A stretch of DNA of 64,000 bases from Desulfogranum mediterraneum DSM 13871 (GCF_000429965.1 NZ_AUCW01000003.1:186001-250000), one strand, 5' to 3'; shown: positions 37,202 to 46,419, numbered from the stretch's first letter. Program-made: numbers and translations. The notes: generated by a model from the sequence alone, not told the origin.

Positions 37202-37383
37202 TGACTGACTCCCTCTTTGATTCTATTTATTCTATTTATCTCCAGATGAGCGTGAACAGCGATCCCCTCTGCCTCTTTCGGCAGAAAGCCCGAGCCGCCT
37301 GTCCAAGAGCCCCATCTCTTACGCCATTATGATTATGCAGTGCAATCCCTCTCCCCCCGGCTGCAGCTCCTGCTGCCGATGGC

Positions 37384-37995
37384 TCAGGCCGGTTGGGCCC
37401 TGGGACGAAAACCACGGCCGAGAATAAAGACCTCCCGACTCTCCTTACGCGAACTCTTGGGCTTGACCACCTTGACCGTCTGAAAGAAGGGCTTGCACTC
37501 CTCCACCACCTGGGGAAAGTCTTCCCCCTGGAAGGCCTTACAGTAGAAGGTCCCGTTTTCGTGCAGCAGGGAGCGGGACAGTTCCAAGACCCTGCGGACC
37601 AGACGCATGGACTGTTGGTGATCGGCATACTGGCTGCCGGTGGTTCGGGGCGCCATATCACTGAGCACCACATGGAAACCCTGCCACTGCCTGCGCAGCT
37701 CTTCAACCAGATCATCGGCAAAGACATCATAACAGAGCCAATGGATTTCGGCATTGGGTTTTTGCTGGGGGATATCCGTTGGCTGCAGATCCACTCCCAC
37801 CACCACCCCCTGCTCCCCGACCACCTCGGCGGCATAGATACTCCAGCTGCCCGGATGACAGCCGAAATCGATGACCCGTTGCCGTTTCTTTAAAAAACGA
37901 TACTTCTGCTGGACCTCTTCCAGCTTATAGACCGAGCGGGCCGGATAGTTGTCTTTCTTGGCCTTGTTGAAATAAAAATCCTGGGGTTTACGCAT
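37384..37995 (-). CDS. rlmE: 23S rRNA 2'-O-ribose methyltransferase RlmE (FtsJ/RrmJ)
   Basis: 203 residues from ATG 37995, after an AAGGGAAA site. The frame runs open upstream, but the extra residues are not family-like. Motifs: YPARSVYKLEE with the catalytic Lys, SAM loop DFGCHPGSWS (usually GAAPGGWS), VLSDMAPRTTG with the catalytic Asp, FYCKAFQGED with Lys, and a final Arg/Lys-rich RKESREVFILGRGF with Glu. It methylates U2552 of 23S rRNA. The altered SAM loop is the only unusual point. Confidence 0.9.
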   Translation of the reverse strand: MRKPQDFYFNKAKKDNYPARSVYKLEEVQQKYRFLKKRQRVIDFGCHPGSWSIYAAEVVGEQGVVVGVDLQPTDIPQQKPNAEIHWLCYDVFADDLVEELRRQWQGFHVVLSDMAPRTTGSQYADHQQSMRLVRRVLELSRSLLHENGTFYCKAFQGEDFPQVVEECKPFFQTVKVVKPKSSRKESREVFILGRGFRPRAQPA

Positions 37996-38014
37996 AGTTT
38001 CCCTTTCTTCGTTT

Positions 38015-38030
38015 TCCCGCTTAAGCGGGA
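38015..38030. other. 16-bp perfect palindrome before rlmE
   Basis: TCCCGCTTAAGCGGGA, 20 bases upstream of the rlmE ATG, inside its presumed leader. It has no loop beyond the centre, so it could be a dimeric regulator's operator or a short leader stem. Confidence 0.4.
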
Positions 38031-38169
38031 TCTGTAATACTTCAATTTCTTCTTTACGCTCAGACCGGGCGAGAACATCCATCGCAGATATTCACTCGAG
38101 GCCACCTTGATACTCCGGGATCAGCGAGACTGGACGAAACTCATTCAGGGCAACTGCCCCTGGGTGCTG

Positions 38170-39699
38170 CTACGACTCTTCCCGCTCGGCCAACAGCTCA
38201 GCCACCAGGGCCAGGGCCTGCTCACGGCTGACCACCCTCTGCTCCATCCGGGCCTCGGTAACCGCCTTCAGAAGCACCTTAAACAGCGGCCCCGGGACCA
38301 GACCGAACTCGCCAATCAGGTCCCTGCCCGTGAGCAGCGGCTCCCCCTCCAGTACCGGGGCCACATTCTCGCGGGCAACGGTCTCCAGCCGGTCATAGAG
38401 CCTGCCGAGCTCCGCCTCCATCTCCTCGGGCCGCAGGCTCCCCTGCCCGGCCCTGGCATCGGCCATGGCCAGCAGAAAGAGGCCCGCCAGCTCCTCTCCC
38501 AGGCTCTCGAGCAGACGGATACAGGCCTTGGTGGAAACCGGGCCCTGTCGGGCCACATTGGCCAGATGAAAGGGGCGCATATGCTGGCTGATCAGGCGGG
38601 CCACCCGCCGCTGCGCCCGGCTGCTCCAACGATAGCGTTCTGCAAACCCGGCAAAGAGAGCGGCCCCCACCTGGTCATGGTTATAGAAGGTGATCCGTCC
38701 CCCCCGGGCCTGATCAATCCCATGGGTCCGGGGCTTGCCCACGTCATGGAACAGGGCTGCCCACTTGAGAACCAACTGGTTGGCCGGGTCCCGGCCATAG
38801 AGCGCCAGCGACTCCCTGGGCGGGGCATAACCGCAGGAGGGGCTGGCCAGGAGAGCCTCCATCTGCAGGAGGGCCTCGAGGCTATGGCCGAAGACGTCGA
38901 GATGATGACTGGCAGGTTGCGCCATCCCCTGCCCCGCCCGCAGCTCGGGCAGGAGCTCCCAGAAGAGGCCGGAGTCCACCATCGCACTCAAGGTCGGGGC
39001 CGCCCGCCCGGAGGCCATGATCAGGTCCAGCTCATGATGAATCCGCTCCGGAGCCACCGCAGCGATCAGCTGCCGTTGCCGCTGGACCAGGTCCGTGGTG
39101 GCCCCCTTGATGGTGAAGCCCAGGCTGGCTGCAAAGCGATAGACCCGTAAGAGCCGGAGCGGGTCCTCCTGAAAGGCCCCTTGAAAGGCATGGCGGATCC
39201 TTCCCTGCTCCAGATCGGCCAGGCCGCCCAGGGGATCGATCAGGGCCGGCTGCCCTGTCCCTGCCCCTGCCCCAGTTCCCTTTCCCTCTCCCTGCCCGAG
39301 CAGGGGGCTCAGGCAGCAGCCCAGGGCGTTGATGGTCAGATCACGTCTGCCCAGTTCCTGGCGAAAGCTGGTGGCTCCCTCTCGGAAGGCCGAGACATCC
39401 ACGGTCACCCCCTGATGGACCACCCGGGCGGCATCCTCGTTGCGCCCCAGGGGCACATAGGTCCCGCCCACCAGGGCGGCCAGCTCCCGGGCAAGGAGAC
39501 GGGCATCGGCCCGGATGGTCAGGTCTATATCCTGGGGTGAACGTCCCAGGAGCAGATCCCGAACCGTGCCGCCGGCAAGATAGATCCTGCCCGCTCGCCG
39601 CTGCTGCAGCCGGGCCAGGCTCTGCCGGAGCCAGTCCGGAAAGAGCCCGGCCAGCTGCTGAGCAGTGAGGTTTGAGGCCAGGGAGGCCGGGGAAGCCAT
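38170..39699 (-). CDS. CCA-adding/poly(A) polymerase family nucleotidyltransferase with HD domain
   Basis: About 509 residues. The head domain has LAGGTVRDLLLGRSPQDIDLT (the GGxVRDxLLGR and DxD metal motif), RRDLTINALG, and RVYRFAASLGFTI. From about residue 250 comes an HD-type region with LFHDVGKPRTHG and a later NHDQVG. This class includes tRNA CCA-adding enzymes and PAPs with phosphohydrolase activity; which activity applies cannot be settled here. ATG 39699 was chosen; a TTG at 39708 lies directly after the upstream stop. Confidence 0.88.
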   Translation of the reverse strand: MASPASLASNLTAQQLAGLFPDWLRQSLARLQQRRAGRIYLAGGTVRDLLLGRSPQDIDLTIRADARLLARELAALVGGTYVPLGRNEDAARVVHQGVTVDVSAFREGATSFRQELGRRDLTINALGCCLSPLLGQGEGKGTGAGAGTGQPALIDPLGGLADLEQGRIRHAFQGAFQEDPLRLLRVYRFAASLGFTIKGATTDLVQRQRQLIAAVAPERIHHELDLIMASGRAAPTLSAMVDSGLFWELLPELRAGQGMAQPASHHLDVFGHSLEALLQMEALLASPSCGYAPPRESLALYGRDPANQLVLKWAALFHDVGKPRTHGIDQARGGRITFYNHDQVGAALFAGFAERYRWSSRAQRRVARLISQHMRPFHLANVARQGPVSTKACIRLLESLGEELAGLFLLAMADARAGQGSLRPEEMEAELGRLYDRLETVARENVAPVLEGEPLLTGRDLIGEFGLVPGPLFKVLLKAVTEARMEQRVVSREQALALVAELLAEREES

Positions 39700-39708
39700 G
39701 GCAGCCAA

Positions 39709-40755
39709 CTACTCCAGCCGCCAGGCTTGGAAGCGGCTCTCTTCCAGCGGTGCAAAGATCCGGCTTTCACTGCCGGCCGGCGTCTCAACCATGACCTGGG
39801 CAGGCAAACTGACCCCGTCCACCTTCTTGGCAAAACGCACGGCCATGCCGGCAGCCACCCGGATCAGCTCTTCACCCTCCCCTGCTCCTGCCTCCCTGGC
39901 CGCGTAGCGCAGCAGACCGGTGGGGCCAGGGTGCTCAGTCATCTGCAACAGCCAGTCATCCGGACCACGGGCCGCCTCCAGCCGGAGGTTCTCCTCCTCG
40001 TTGCGCCCCAGGATCAGCCAGTAGCGGTCAAAGAGCAGATACTGACGCCCCAGCAGCAGCAGGTTGATGTCCTCCACCGTGATCCCTGCGCCGCCAAAGG
40101 GATGTTCCCCGCTGTAGAAGCGTTCGATCCTGCGGCCCAGGTTGACGTCGGTCAGGATACAGCCCCCGGCCGGGTTGGGATAGTCGGTGATCCCGAACTC
40201 CCGGGCCAGCTGCATCTGCGCCTTCCGCCCCCGGCCGGAGAAGCCGTGGAGACGGGAACGATCCACCAGCCCCTCCTGCTCGGCTGCTGTGGGATTGAGC
40301 AGCTTGGCAGAGAGCGGTCGCAGCAGCAGACCGCTGCAGCCGGATTCCCGTTCAATCACCCGCAGGGTATCCCTGCGCTGGGACATGGGCCGCTGCCCCA
40401 GGACCTCACCGGTGATCAGAAAGGAGGCTTTGTACCGGGCCATCCGCTCCCTGGCCCTGGTGAGCATCAGGATCTTGCAGTCGATACAGGGGTTGAAATG
40501 CTTGCCAAAGCCATGGGCCGGGTTATGGAGGAGCTCCAGATAGCCCTCACTCAGATCCACCAGCTCCACCGAGAGCCCGTATTTGCGTGCCACCTCGGCC
40601 TGGTACTCCTCCTCCCGGCCCAGCAGCTCATAGTCAAAGAAGGGGGTGACAAACTTCAGGGCCACCACCCGGATGCCCTGGGCCACCACCACCCGGCAGG
40701 CCAGGATCGAGTCCAGGCCACCGGAAAAGAGCCCTACTGCCGTTGTCTTTTTCAT
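39709..40755 (-). CDS. PP-loop ATPase, thiouridylase-like
   Basis: 348 residues. The N-terminal PP-loop GLFSGGLDSILA, a conserved NPCIDCK (CxxC) near residue 90, GEVLGQRPMSQ and a further Cys in NPAGGCILT place it near MnmA/ThiI-type tRNA-thiolating enzymes. It is often annotated in deltaproteobacteria as a tRNA (5-methylaminomethyl-2-thiouridylate) methyltransferase-like protein. The C-terminal ~130 residues lack the MnmA RNA-binding fold and look NFACT-R-like. The exact tRNA target is unknown. The start overlaps the recN stop by 4 bases. Confidence 0.78.
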   Translation of the reverse strand: MKKTTAVGLFSGGLDSILACRVVVAQGIRVVALKFVTPFFDYELLGREEEYQAEVARKYGLSVELVDLSEGYLELLHNPAHGFGKHFNPCIDCKILMLTRARERMARYKASFLITGEVLGQRPMSQRRDTLRVIERESGCSGLLLRPLSAKLLNPTAAEQEGLVDRSRLHGFSGRGRKAQMQLAREFGITDYPNPAGGCILTDVNLGRRIERFYSGEHPFGGAGITVEDINLLLLGRQYLLFDRYWLILGRNEEENLRLEAARGPDDWLLQMTEHPGPTGLLRYAAREAGAGEGEELIRVAAGMAVRFAKKVDGVSLPAQVMVETPAGSESRIFAPLEESRFQAWRLE

Positions 40756-42446
40756 ACCCTGCTCCGCTGTTGTTTGCGCTCCACCAGTTCTCTGGCATAG
40801 ACCATGGTCTGGCCGCTGGGATCGGAGCCGCCCAGCATCCTGGCCAGCTCAGCCACCCGGGCCTCGGCATCGAGCCGGACCAGGACCGTCCTGGTCCGGC
40901 CGTCCCGGACCTGCTTCTCGATCTTGAAGTGGATATCCGCCCCGGCGGCGATCTGGGGCAGGTGGGTGATGCAGAACACCTGGTGATGACCGGCCAGCTG
41001 ACGGATCTTCTCGGCCACCGCCTCGGCGGCCTGGCCGCTGATACCGGCATCCACCTCGTCAAAGATGACCGTGTCGACCTGATCGCGTCTGGCCAGGATA
41101 CACTTCATGGCCAGCATCAGCCGGGAGAGCTCCCCTCCTGAGGCCACCTTGGCCAGGGGCTTGTCCGGCTCACCGGGGTTGGCGGAGAAACGAAACTCCA
41201 CCGTGTCCAGACCGGTGAGCTGGACCCCCTCCATGCCCAGCCCCTCGGGTGCCTTGAGCTGAACCCGGAAACAGGCCTGATGAAAGCTCAACGAGGCCAG
41301 CTCCTCCTCCATGGCCTGCTCCAACTTCCGGGCCGCCTCCTTGCGGTACTGGGAGAGTTCCGTGGCCCTGAGCAGGGCCTTGGTGCTCACCTTTTCCAGC
41401 TCCAGCTCCAGCTCATCGATCTGCCCCTCCAGGTTCTCCAGGGCGACCAGCTCCTGACGGATGTTGCCGGCAAAGGCCAGGACCTCTTCCAGGGTGGCGC
41501 CATACTTGCGCTGCAGCTGCTTGAGCAGGGCCAAGCGCTCGGAGATGCCCTCCATCCTGGAGACATCCGTGGGGACGGCCGCCCCATAGGCGCTGAGTTC
41601 CTGCTCGATGTCGGCCACCTCGTAACAGGCAGAGATGGCCCGCTCGGCCAGGGCTGAGGCGTCGGGATCCAGCTCGGCCAACTGGCCCAGGTCCTTGCGC
41701 ACCTCTGCCAGGGTATCGAGGATCTTGCCGGCAAAGAGCTGGTGAGCCTTATCGACGATGGCCACCACCGTGGCCGAAGACTTGAGCAGATCCCGCTCCC
41801 TGATCAACTCCTCGTCCTCGCCGACCACCAGCTGGGCCGACTCGATCTCCTCCAGCTGAAATTGAAAAAAGTCCTTCTGCTGCTCCTTGTCCTGCTCACG
41901 CTCCAGGAGCTGACGCAGCTCACTGGAGATCTTCTGCCACTGGCGAAACAGGCGGCTGTACTCGCTGCGCAGGGGCCACAGCTCCCCATAACTGTCCAAA
42001 AAATCCACATGGTGGCGCACGTTCAGGAGCTGCTGATTGTCATGCTGGCTGGCAATGTTCACCAGTCCCTCGGCCAGATCCGAGGCAATCCTGGCGGTCA
42101 CCAGCTGGTCATTGATGTAGAGTTTACTCCGGCCCTGACGGGTGATGATCCGGCGGACGATACAGCCGGAACCATCACGCAGGGCCTGATCATCGAGCAG
42201 TTCCAGCAGGGGCTGCTGTTCCGGCCCGATCTCAAACAGGGCCTCGATCATGGCCTGGTCGCAATCGTTGCGCACCCAGGAGGCAGAGCTCCGCCCCCCG
42301 CCCAGGAGATGAATGGCCTGGAGAATGATGGACTTGCCGGCTCCGGTTTCACCGGTCAGAACGATCAGACCGGCACCACGTTCCGAGACGTCAAAGTGCA
42401 AGGCGTCCACCAGGGCCAGATTATGAACCCGCAATTCATGTAACAT
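40752..42446 (-). CDS. recN: DNA repair ATPase RecN
   Basis: 564 residues. SMC-like: Walker A VLTGETGAGKSIIL near residue 30, long coiled-coil arms around residues 150-350 (Glu/Gln/Leu-rich), ABC signature LAKVASGGELSRLMLA, Walker B DTVIFDEVDAGISG and the H-loop VFCITHLPQIAA. It acts in double-strand-break repair. Transcribed divergently from the DtxR-family gene across a 116-base gap. Confidence 0.96.
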   Translation of the reverse strand: MLHELRVHNLALVDALHFDVSERGAGLIVLTGETGAGKSIILQAIHLLGGGRSSASWVRNDCDQAMIEALFEIGPEQQPLLELLDDQALRDGSGCIVRRIITRQGRSKLYINDQLVTARIASDLAEGLVNIASQHDNQQLLNVRHHVDFLDSYGELWPLRSEYSRLFRQWQKISSELRQLLEREQDKEQQKDFFQFQLEEIESAQLVVGEDEELIRERDLLKSSATVVAIVDKAHQLFAGKILDTLAEVRKDLGQLAELDPDASALAERAISACYEVADIEQELSAYGAAVPTDVSRMEGISERLALLKQLQRKYGATLEEVLAFAGNIRQELVALENLEGQIDELELELEKVSTKALLRATELSQYRKEAARKLEQAMEEELASLSFHQACFRVQLKAPEGLGMEGVQLTGLDTVEFRFSANPGEPDKPLAKVASGGELSRLMLAMKCILARRDQVDTVIFDEVDAGISGQAAEAVAEKIRQLAGHHQVFCITHLPQIAAGADIHFKIEKQVRDGRTRTVLVRLDAEARVAELARMLGGSDPSGQTMVYARELVERKQQRSRV

Positions 42447-42493
42447 TCTAATCGATCCTCAAGAAGAGATCCGCTCGGCACCGACATAATCCT

Positions 42494-42522
42494 TGACTGG
42501 TTTCCAGACAGGAATTATCCTC
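42494..42522 (+). promoter_or_regulatory. Sigma70-type promoter for the DtxR-family gene
   Basis: TTGACT (42494-42499), 17-base spacer, TATCCT (42517-42522), about 40 bases before the GTG start. Spacing is ideal and both hexamers are close to consensus. Confidence 0.7.
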
Positions 42523-42562
42523 GCGTAGATACATGTAAAATTTCCACCACAGAGGATTTGTC

Positions 42563-43069
42563 GTGCCCACCAAGCAACAGTTAAGTGCCAGCCTGGAAGA
42601 TTATATCGAAGCAATTTACCACATTATCGCTGAAAAACAGGTTGCCCGAGGCAAGGATATCGCCGCACGACTGGAGGTCAGCGGGCCCTCGGTTACCGAG
42701 GCCCTGCGAGCCCTTTCCAGGAAGGGCCTGATCAACTACGTGCCCTATGAAGTCATCACCATGACGGCAAGCGGCCGAGAGGTGGCCGAAGACGTTATCG
42801 AACGCCACAACGCCCTGAAACAATTTTTCATCGAGGTCCTTGCCCTGGACGAAACCACCGCCGAACAGGGGGCCTGCAAGATTGAGCACACCGCTCCTCG
42901 GGAGATAATAAACAGGATGGTGCAATTTAGCAAATTTCTTGCGATCTGTCCCCGGGGCGGCAAGGAGTTGATCGCCGGCTTTGCCGATTATTGCAGCAAA
43001 GGGAGTCCCAGGGACAGCTGTGCCCAATGCGTCTCCCAGTGTCGGCAGATTGGGGGCGAGCAAGCCTAG
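42563..43069 (+). CDS. DtxR/MntR-family metal-dependent repressor
   Basis: 168 residues from a GTG with AGAGGA upstream. N-terminal winged helix LEDYIEAIYHI...AARLEVSGPSVTEALRALSRKGLI, then a dimerisation and metal-binding domain with ERHNALKQFF and ACKIEHTAP, in which Glu, His and Cys ligands are visible. The C-terminus adds a Cys-rich tail, CSKGSPRDSCAQCVSQC (four Cys), not typical of MntR. It presumably senses Fe or Mn. No metal transporter is adjacent, so its regulon lies elsewhere. Confidence 0.88.
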   Translation: MPTKQQLSASLEDYIEAIYHIIAEKQVARGKDIAARLEVSGPSVTEALRALSRKGLINYVPYEVITMTASGREVAEDVIERHNALKQFFIEVLALDETTAEQGACKIEHTAPREIINRMVQFSKFLAICPRGGKELIAGFADYCSKGSPRDSCAQCVSQCRQIGGEQA

Positions 43070-43098
43070 GCCCCCAACGGTATGACCGGTATGGCTAG

Positions 43099-43329
43099 CT
43101 AGCCCTGGCCGCGAAGAAGCCGGAGGATCTCGCCCGGGTCCGGAAAACGCCCCAGCTGCTTCTTGGAAAACAGGGGCTGCTGGTCGCAGAGGACCTCAAA
43201 GACGCCGCCTGCGCCGGGGATCAGGGTGACCTCAAGCTGATCGCCAAAGGCCTGCTCCAACTCGGCTGCCAGACCGGCAGCCCTGGGTTGGTAGTTTCAC
43301 TGCACACAATATTCAATGGATAGCTGCAT
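43099..43329 (-). CDS. SelW/Rdx-family selenoprotein with in-frame UGA (Sec)
   Basis: Reading from ATG 43329, the frame has an internal TGA at 43297-43299 (codon 11) and then runs on to TAG at 43099-43101, giving 76 residues. The N-terminus reads MQLSIEYCVQ-U-NYQPRA, i.e. the CxxU redox motif at the exact place where Rdx proteins have CxxC or CxxU. Downstream, AAELEQAF, LIPGAGGVFEVLCD and GRFPDPGEI match the family's conserved strands. A SECIS-like hairpin follows the UGA. Rdx proteins are small thioredoxin-like redox proteins of unclear substrate. Standard gene callers would miss this gene or start it after the UGA. Confidence 0.9.
43264..43282 (-). promoter_or_regulatory. Bacterial SECIS-like hairpin
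   Basis: GGCTGCC and GGCAGCC form a perfect 7-bp stem closed by the loop GGTCT, beginning about 14 bases after the UGA of the SelW-like gene. The loop matches the GGUCU of the E. coli fdhF SECIS, and the position within the coding region is right for SelB recruitment. Confidence 0.75.
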
Positions 43330-43357
43330 AAGACCCTCCAGAGGCTAAAGAAGACGA

Positions 43358-43387
43358 TTGCTTTCTTACCAGACAGCGGGCTATATT
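43358..43387 (+). promoter_or_regulatory. Possible gspF promoter
   Basis: TTGCTT (43358-43363) and TATATT (43382-43387) with an 18-base spacer, about 110 bases before the gspF ATG. gspF needs its own promoter because it is alone on the plus strand. Confidence 0.4.
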
Positions 43388-43496
43388 AGCACACTGATTG
43401 GCCGGTGCAATGGCTATGGCGTTTTTTTTGGCGCCGCGATTCCCGGGGCCGCAGCTCCGGGCCCCATGTCCCTCCTCCTGCTCTCCTGGTGAGCTT

Positions 43497-44723
43497 ATGC
43501 CTGTCTATGAATTCACCGCCCTCGACGGCTCGGGCAAAAAAATAAAAGGCATCCTCGATGGCGACAGCGAGAGCGCCGTCCGTCAGAAGATCCGCAGTCA
43601 GGGCAACTATCCCGTCGAGATCAGGGAGACCTCGAGCCGGACGAAAAAGGAAAAGAAGGGCTCGCTGCTCTCGATCCAGCTGGGCCGCAGGGTTGCGCCC
43701 CAGGAGATCCATGTCGTCACCCGCCAGCTGGCCACCCTCCTGGGTGCCGGCATCCCCCTGGTCCAGTCGCTGGACGGGCTGATCGAACAGACCGCCAACC
43801 CTGTACTCAAGAAGATCATCGCCCAGATCAAGGATGCGGTCAACGAGGGCAACTCCCTGACCGTTGCCCTGGAAGAACACCCCCGCCTCTTTTCCAAGAT
43901 CTACGTCAACATGGTCCGGGCCGGCGAGGCCTCCGGCTCCCTGGACGTGGTCCTGGAGCGATTGGCCGAGTTCGGGGAAAATCAGCAGGCCCTGCGCTCC
44001 CGGATCAAGGCGGCCCTGCTCTACCCCCTGTTCATGGCCCTGGTCGGCACGGTGGTCCTGGTGCTGCTGATCACCTTCATCGTGCCCAGTATCACAGGGG
44101 TCTTTGAAGGCACCCAGCAGGCCCTGCCTGTCCCCACCCTGCTCCTCATCGGCCTGAGTACCCTGCTCCAGCAGTTCTGGTGGCTGCTGCTGCTCATCCT
44201 GGCCCTCTCAAGCCTTGGCCTCTCCTATGGCCTCTCCACCTCCAGGGGCAAGAAACTGCTCGACCGGGCCAAACTGGCCCTGCCGGGCCTGCGCAGCCTC
44301 AACACCAAGATCGCCGCAGCCAGGTTCGGGCGCACCCTGGCCAGCTTGCTGGCCGCAGGCGTCCCCCTGACCGCCTCCCTGGAGATCGTCAAAAACATCA
44401 TCAACAACACCATCCTGGAAGAGATCATCAACCAGGCCTGTGCAGAGCTGGAAAAGGGGAGGAGTCTCTCCCAGTTCCTCCGCGACAGCCCCTACTTTCC
44501 GCCCATGCTGGTGCAGATGATTGCCGTCGGCGAGCAGAGCGGGGCCCTGGAAAAGATGCTGGAAAAGGCGGCAGACAGCTACGAAAAAGAGGTGGAGGCC
44601 GCCATCCTGGCCCTCACCTCCATGATCGAGCCGGTGATGATCCTGGTCATGGGGGTGGCGGTGAGCTTCATCGTGATCTCCATCCTGCTGCCCATCTTTG
44701 AGATGAACCAGCTGATCAGGTGA
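43497..44723 (+). CDS. gspF: Type II secretion inner-membrane platform protein GspF
   Basis: 408 residues from ATG 43497 (MPVYEFTALDGSG, the conserved GspF start). Two T2SSF domains: the first with ILDGDSESAVRQKIRSQG, VTRQLATLLGAGIPL and MVRAGEASGSLDVVLERLA; the second with ARFGRTLASLLAAGVPL and MIAVGEQSGALEKML. Three membrane segments, the last at the C-terminus (VMILVMGVAVSFIVISILLPIF). It forms the inner-membrane base that couples the GspE ATPase to pseudopilus assembly. Unusually, it is on the opposite strand to all other gsp genes, and its last 8 bases overlap the end of gspE. Confidence 0.96.
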   Translation: MPVYEFTALDGSGKKIKGILDGDSESAVRQKIRSQGNYPVEIRETSSRTKKEKKGSLLSIQLGRRVAPQEIHVVTRQLATLLGAGIPLVQSLDGLIEQTANPVLKKIIAQIKDAVNEGNSLTVALEEHPRLFSKIYVNMVRAGEASGSLDVVLERLAEFGENQQALRSRIKAALLYPLFMALVGTVVLVLLITFIVPSITGVFEGTQQALPVPTLLLIGLSTLLQQFWWLLLLILALSSLGLSYGLSTSRGKKLLDRAKLALPGLRSLNTKIAAARFGRTLASLLAAGVPLTASLEIVKNIINNTILEEIINQACAELEKGRSLSQFLRDSPYFPPMLVQMIAVGEQSGALEKMLEKAADSYEKEVEAAILALTSMIEPVMILVMGVAVSFIVISILLPIFEMNQLIR

Positions 44724-46419
44724 CCCGGAAGACCTCCTCCAGGGTGGTCTGACCGGCCAGGACCTTGTTGAGCCCGTCCTGACGCAGGGTCAGCATGGAG
44801 CTGCCCTCCATCTCCAGGGCCTTGTTCTTGATCTGGCCCGCATCCGAGGTGGTCAGGGTAAAACGCTTGAGCTCATCGCTTAAGATCATCAGCTCAAAGA
44901 TCCCGATCCTGCCCCTGTAGCCGGTATCGAAGCAGGCCTGGCAGCCGACGCCCCGATGGAGCAGGCGTCCCCCCAACTCTTCCAGGCTCAGACCGGCCTT
45001 GGCCAGATACTCCTGGCTCGGCTCAAAGGACTCCCGGCAGTCCGGGCAGATCTGGCGCACCAGTCGCTGGGCCAGGATGGCATTGACCGAGGAGGAGACC
45101 AGGAAGGGCTCGACCCCCATGTCGATCAGCCGGGTGACGGCACTGGCGGCATCGTTGGTATGGAGGGTGGAGAAGACCAGGTGGCCGGTGAGGGCGGCCT
45201 GGATGGCGATCTCGGCGGTCTCCAGGTCACGGATCTCACCCACCAGGATGATATCTGGATCCTGGCGGACGATGGTGCGCAGGCCATTGGCAAAGGTGAG
45301 GCCGATCTTGGCATTGACCTGCATCTGACTGACCCCGTCCATCTGATACTCGATGGGATCCTCGACGGTGATGATGTTGACATCCGGACTGTTGAGGATC
45401 CCCAGAGCAGAGTAGAGGGTGGTGGTCTTGCCGCTGCCGGTGGGACCGGTGACCAGGATGATCCCATGGGGGGCCTTGATCAGCTCCAGGAAACTCTCCA
45501 TATCCCGGGGAGCCAGGCCCAGGGCCTGGAGCGGCAGGTAGGCGGTGGACTTATCCAACAGCCGCATCACCACCCGCTCGCCAAAGGCCGTGGGCAGGGT
45601 GGAAACCCGGATATCCACATTCTTATCCGCGATCCTGATCTCGATCCGACCGTCCTGGGGCAGCCGTTTCTCGGCAATATCCATCCGGGCCATGATCTTC
45701 ACCCGGGAGATCAACTTGGCCAGGACATGGCGGGGCGGAGAGTACATGTCATAGAGGATACCGTCCACCCGTTTGCGGATCTTGACCCGATCCTTGTAGG
45801 GCTCGATATGGATATCACTGGCATTGTCCCGCACGGCCTGGGAAAGGACCAGGTTGACCAGCTTGATCACCGGGGCATCGCTGGTATCATCCAGCAGGTC
45901 GGCGGTCTCCTCGATGGCCGAGAAGATCGAGTCCGGGGTCTCCTCCTCGTGCATATCCTGCATCACCCGGTCTGCAGCCCCCTGGCTGGTAATGTCGTAG
46001 GCGGCGTTTATGGCCACAAAGATCTCATTCTGGGGGGCCAGCACCACCCGCATCCCCTCCCAGTCCAGGAGCCGTTTGAGGTCATCCAGCTGCTGAAAAA
46101 ACTGGGGCTCGGCCAGGGCGACAAAGGACTCCTCACTGGTGGCCACCGGGATCATCTTATATTTTTTCAGATAGCCGATGGGCACCCGCTCGACAAAAAA
46201 AGGCTCAATCTCCTTGGGCAACTCCCTGACGACCGAAAGGCCGCACTGCAGACTCCTGGCCTCCAGCAGCTGTTCCTCGGTTATCTTCTGCTGCTGCACC
46301 AGGATATTGCCAGTCTTGCCCCCCTTTTCCTGCTTCACCTCCAGGGCGGCCGTCAGACTCTCCTCATCCAGGCCGAACTGCTCCTGTAAGATCTCTCCAA
46401 TGCGTTGCATAGTGCTCAC
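44716..46419 (-). CDS. gspE: Type II secretion ATPase GspE
   Basis: 567 residues; MQRIGEIL at 46410 is an alternative start. N-terminal MshEN/T2SSE_N domains (about 1-150), then NLVLSQAVRDNASDIHIEPY, Walker A VTGPTGSGKTTTLYSALG, the Asp box ITVEDPIEYQMDG, Walker B QDPDIILVGEIRDLETAEIA and the His box TGHLVFSTLHTNDA. The zinc-binding insertion has CPDC and, later, CQAC. It powers pseudopilus assembly. It is separated from gspD by 2.2 kb of degraded sequence and meets gspF tail to tail. Confidence 0.97.
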   Translation of the reverse strand: MSTMQRIGEILQEQFGLDEESLTAALEVKQEKGGKTGNILVQQQKITEEQLLEARSLQCGLSVVRELPKEIEPFFVERVPIGYLKKYKMIPVATSEESFVALAEPQFFQQLDDLKRLLDWEGMRVVLAPQNEIFVAINAAYDITSQGAADRVMQDMHEEETPDSIFSAIEETADLLDDTSDAPVIKLVNLVLSQAVRDNASDIHIEPYKDRVKIRKRVDGILYDMYSPPRHVLAKLISRVKIMARMDIAEKRLPQDGRIEIRIADKNVDIRVSTLPTAFGERVVMRLLDKSTAYLPLQALGLAPRDMESFLELIKAPHGIILVTGPTGSGKTTTLYSALGILNSPDVNIITVEDPIEYQMDGVSQMQVNAKIGLTFANGLRTIVRQDPDIILVGEIRDLETAEIAIQAALTGHLVFSTLHTNDAASAVTRLIDMGVEPFLVSSSVNAILAQRLVRQICPDCRESFEPSQEYLAKAGLSLEELGGRLLHRGVGCQACFDTGYRGRIGIFELMILSDELKRFTLTTSDAGQIKNKALEMEGSSMLTLRQDGLNKVLAGQTTLEEVFRVT

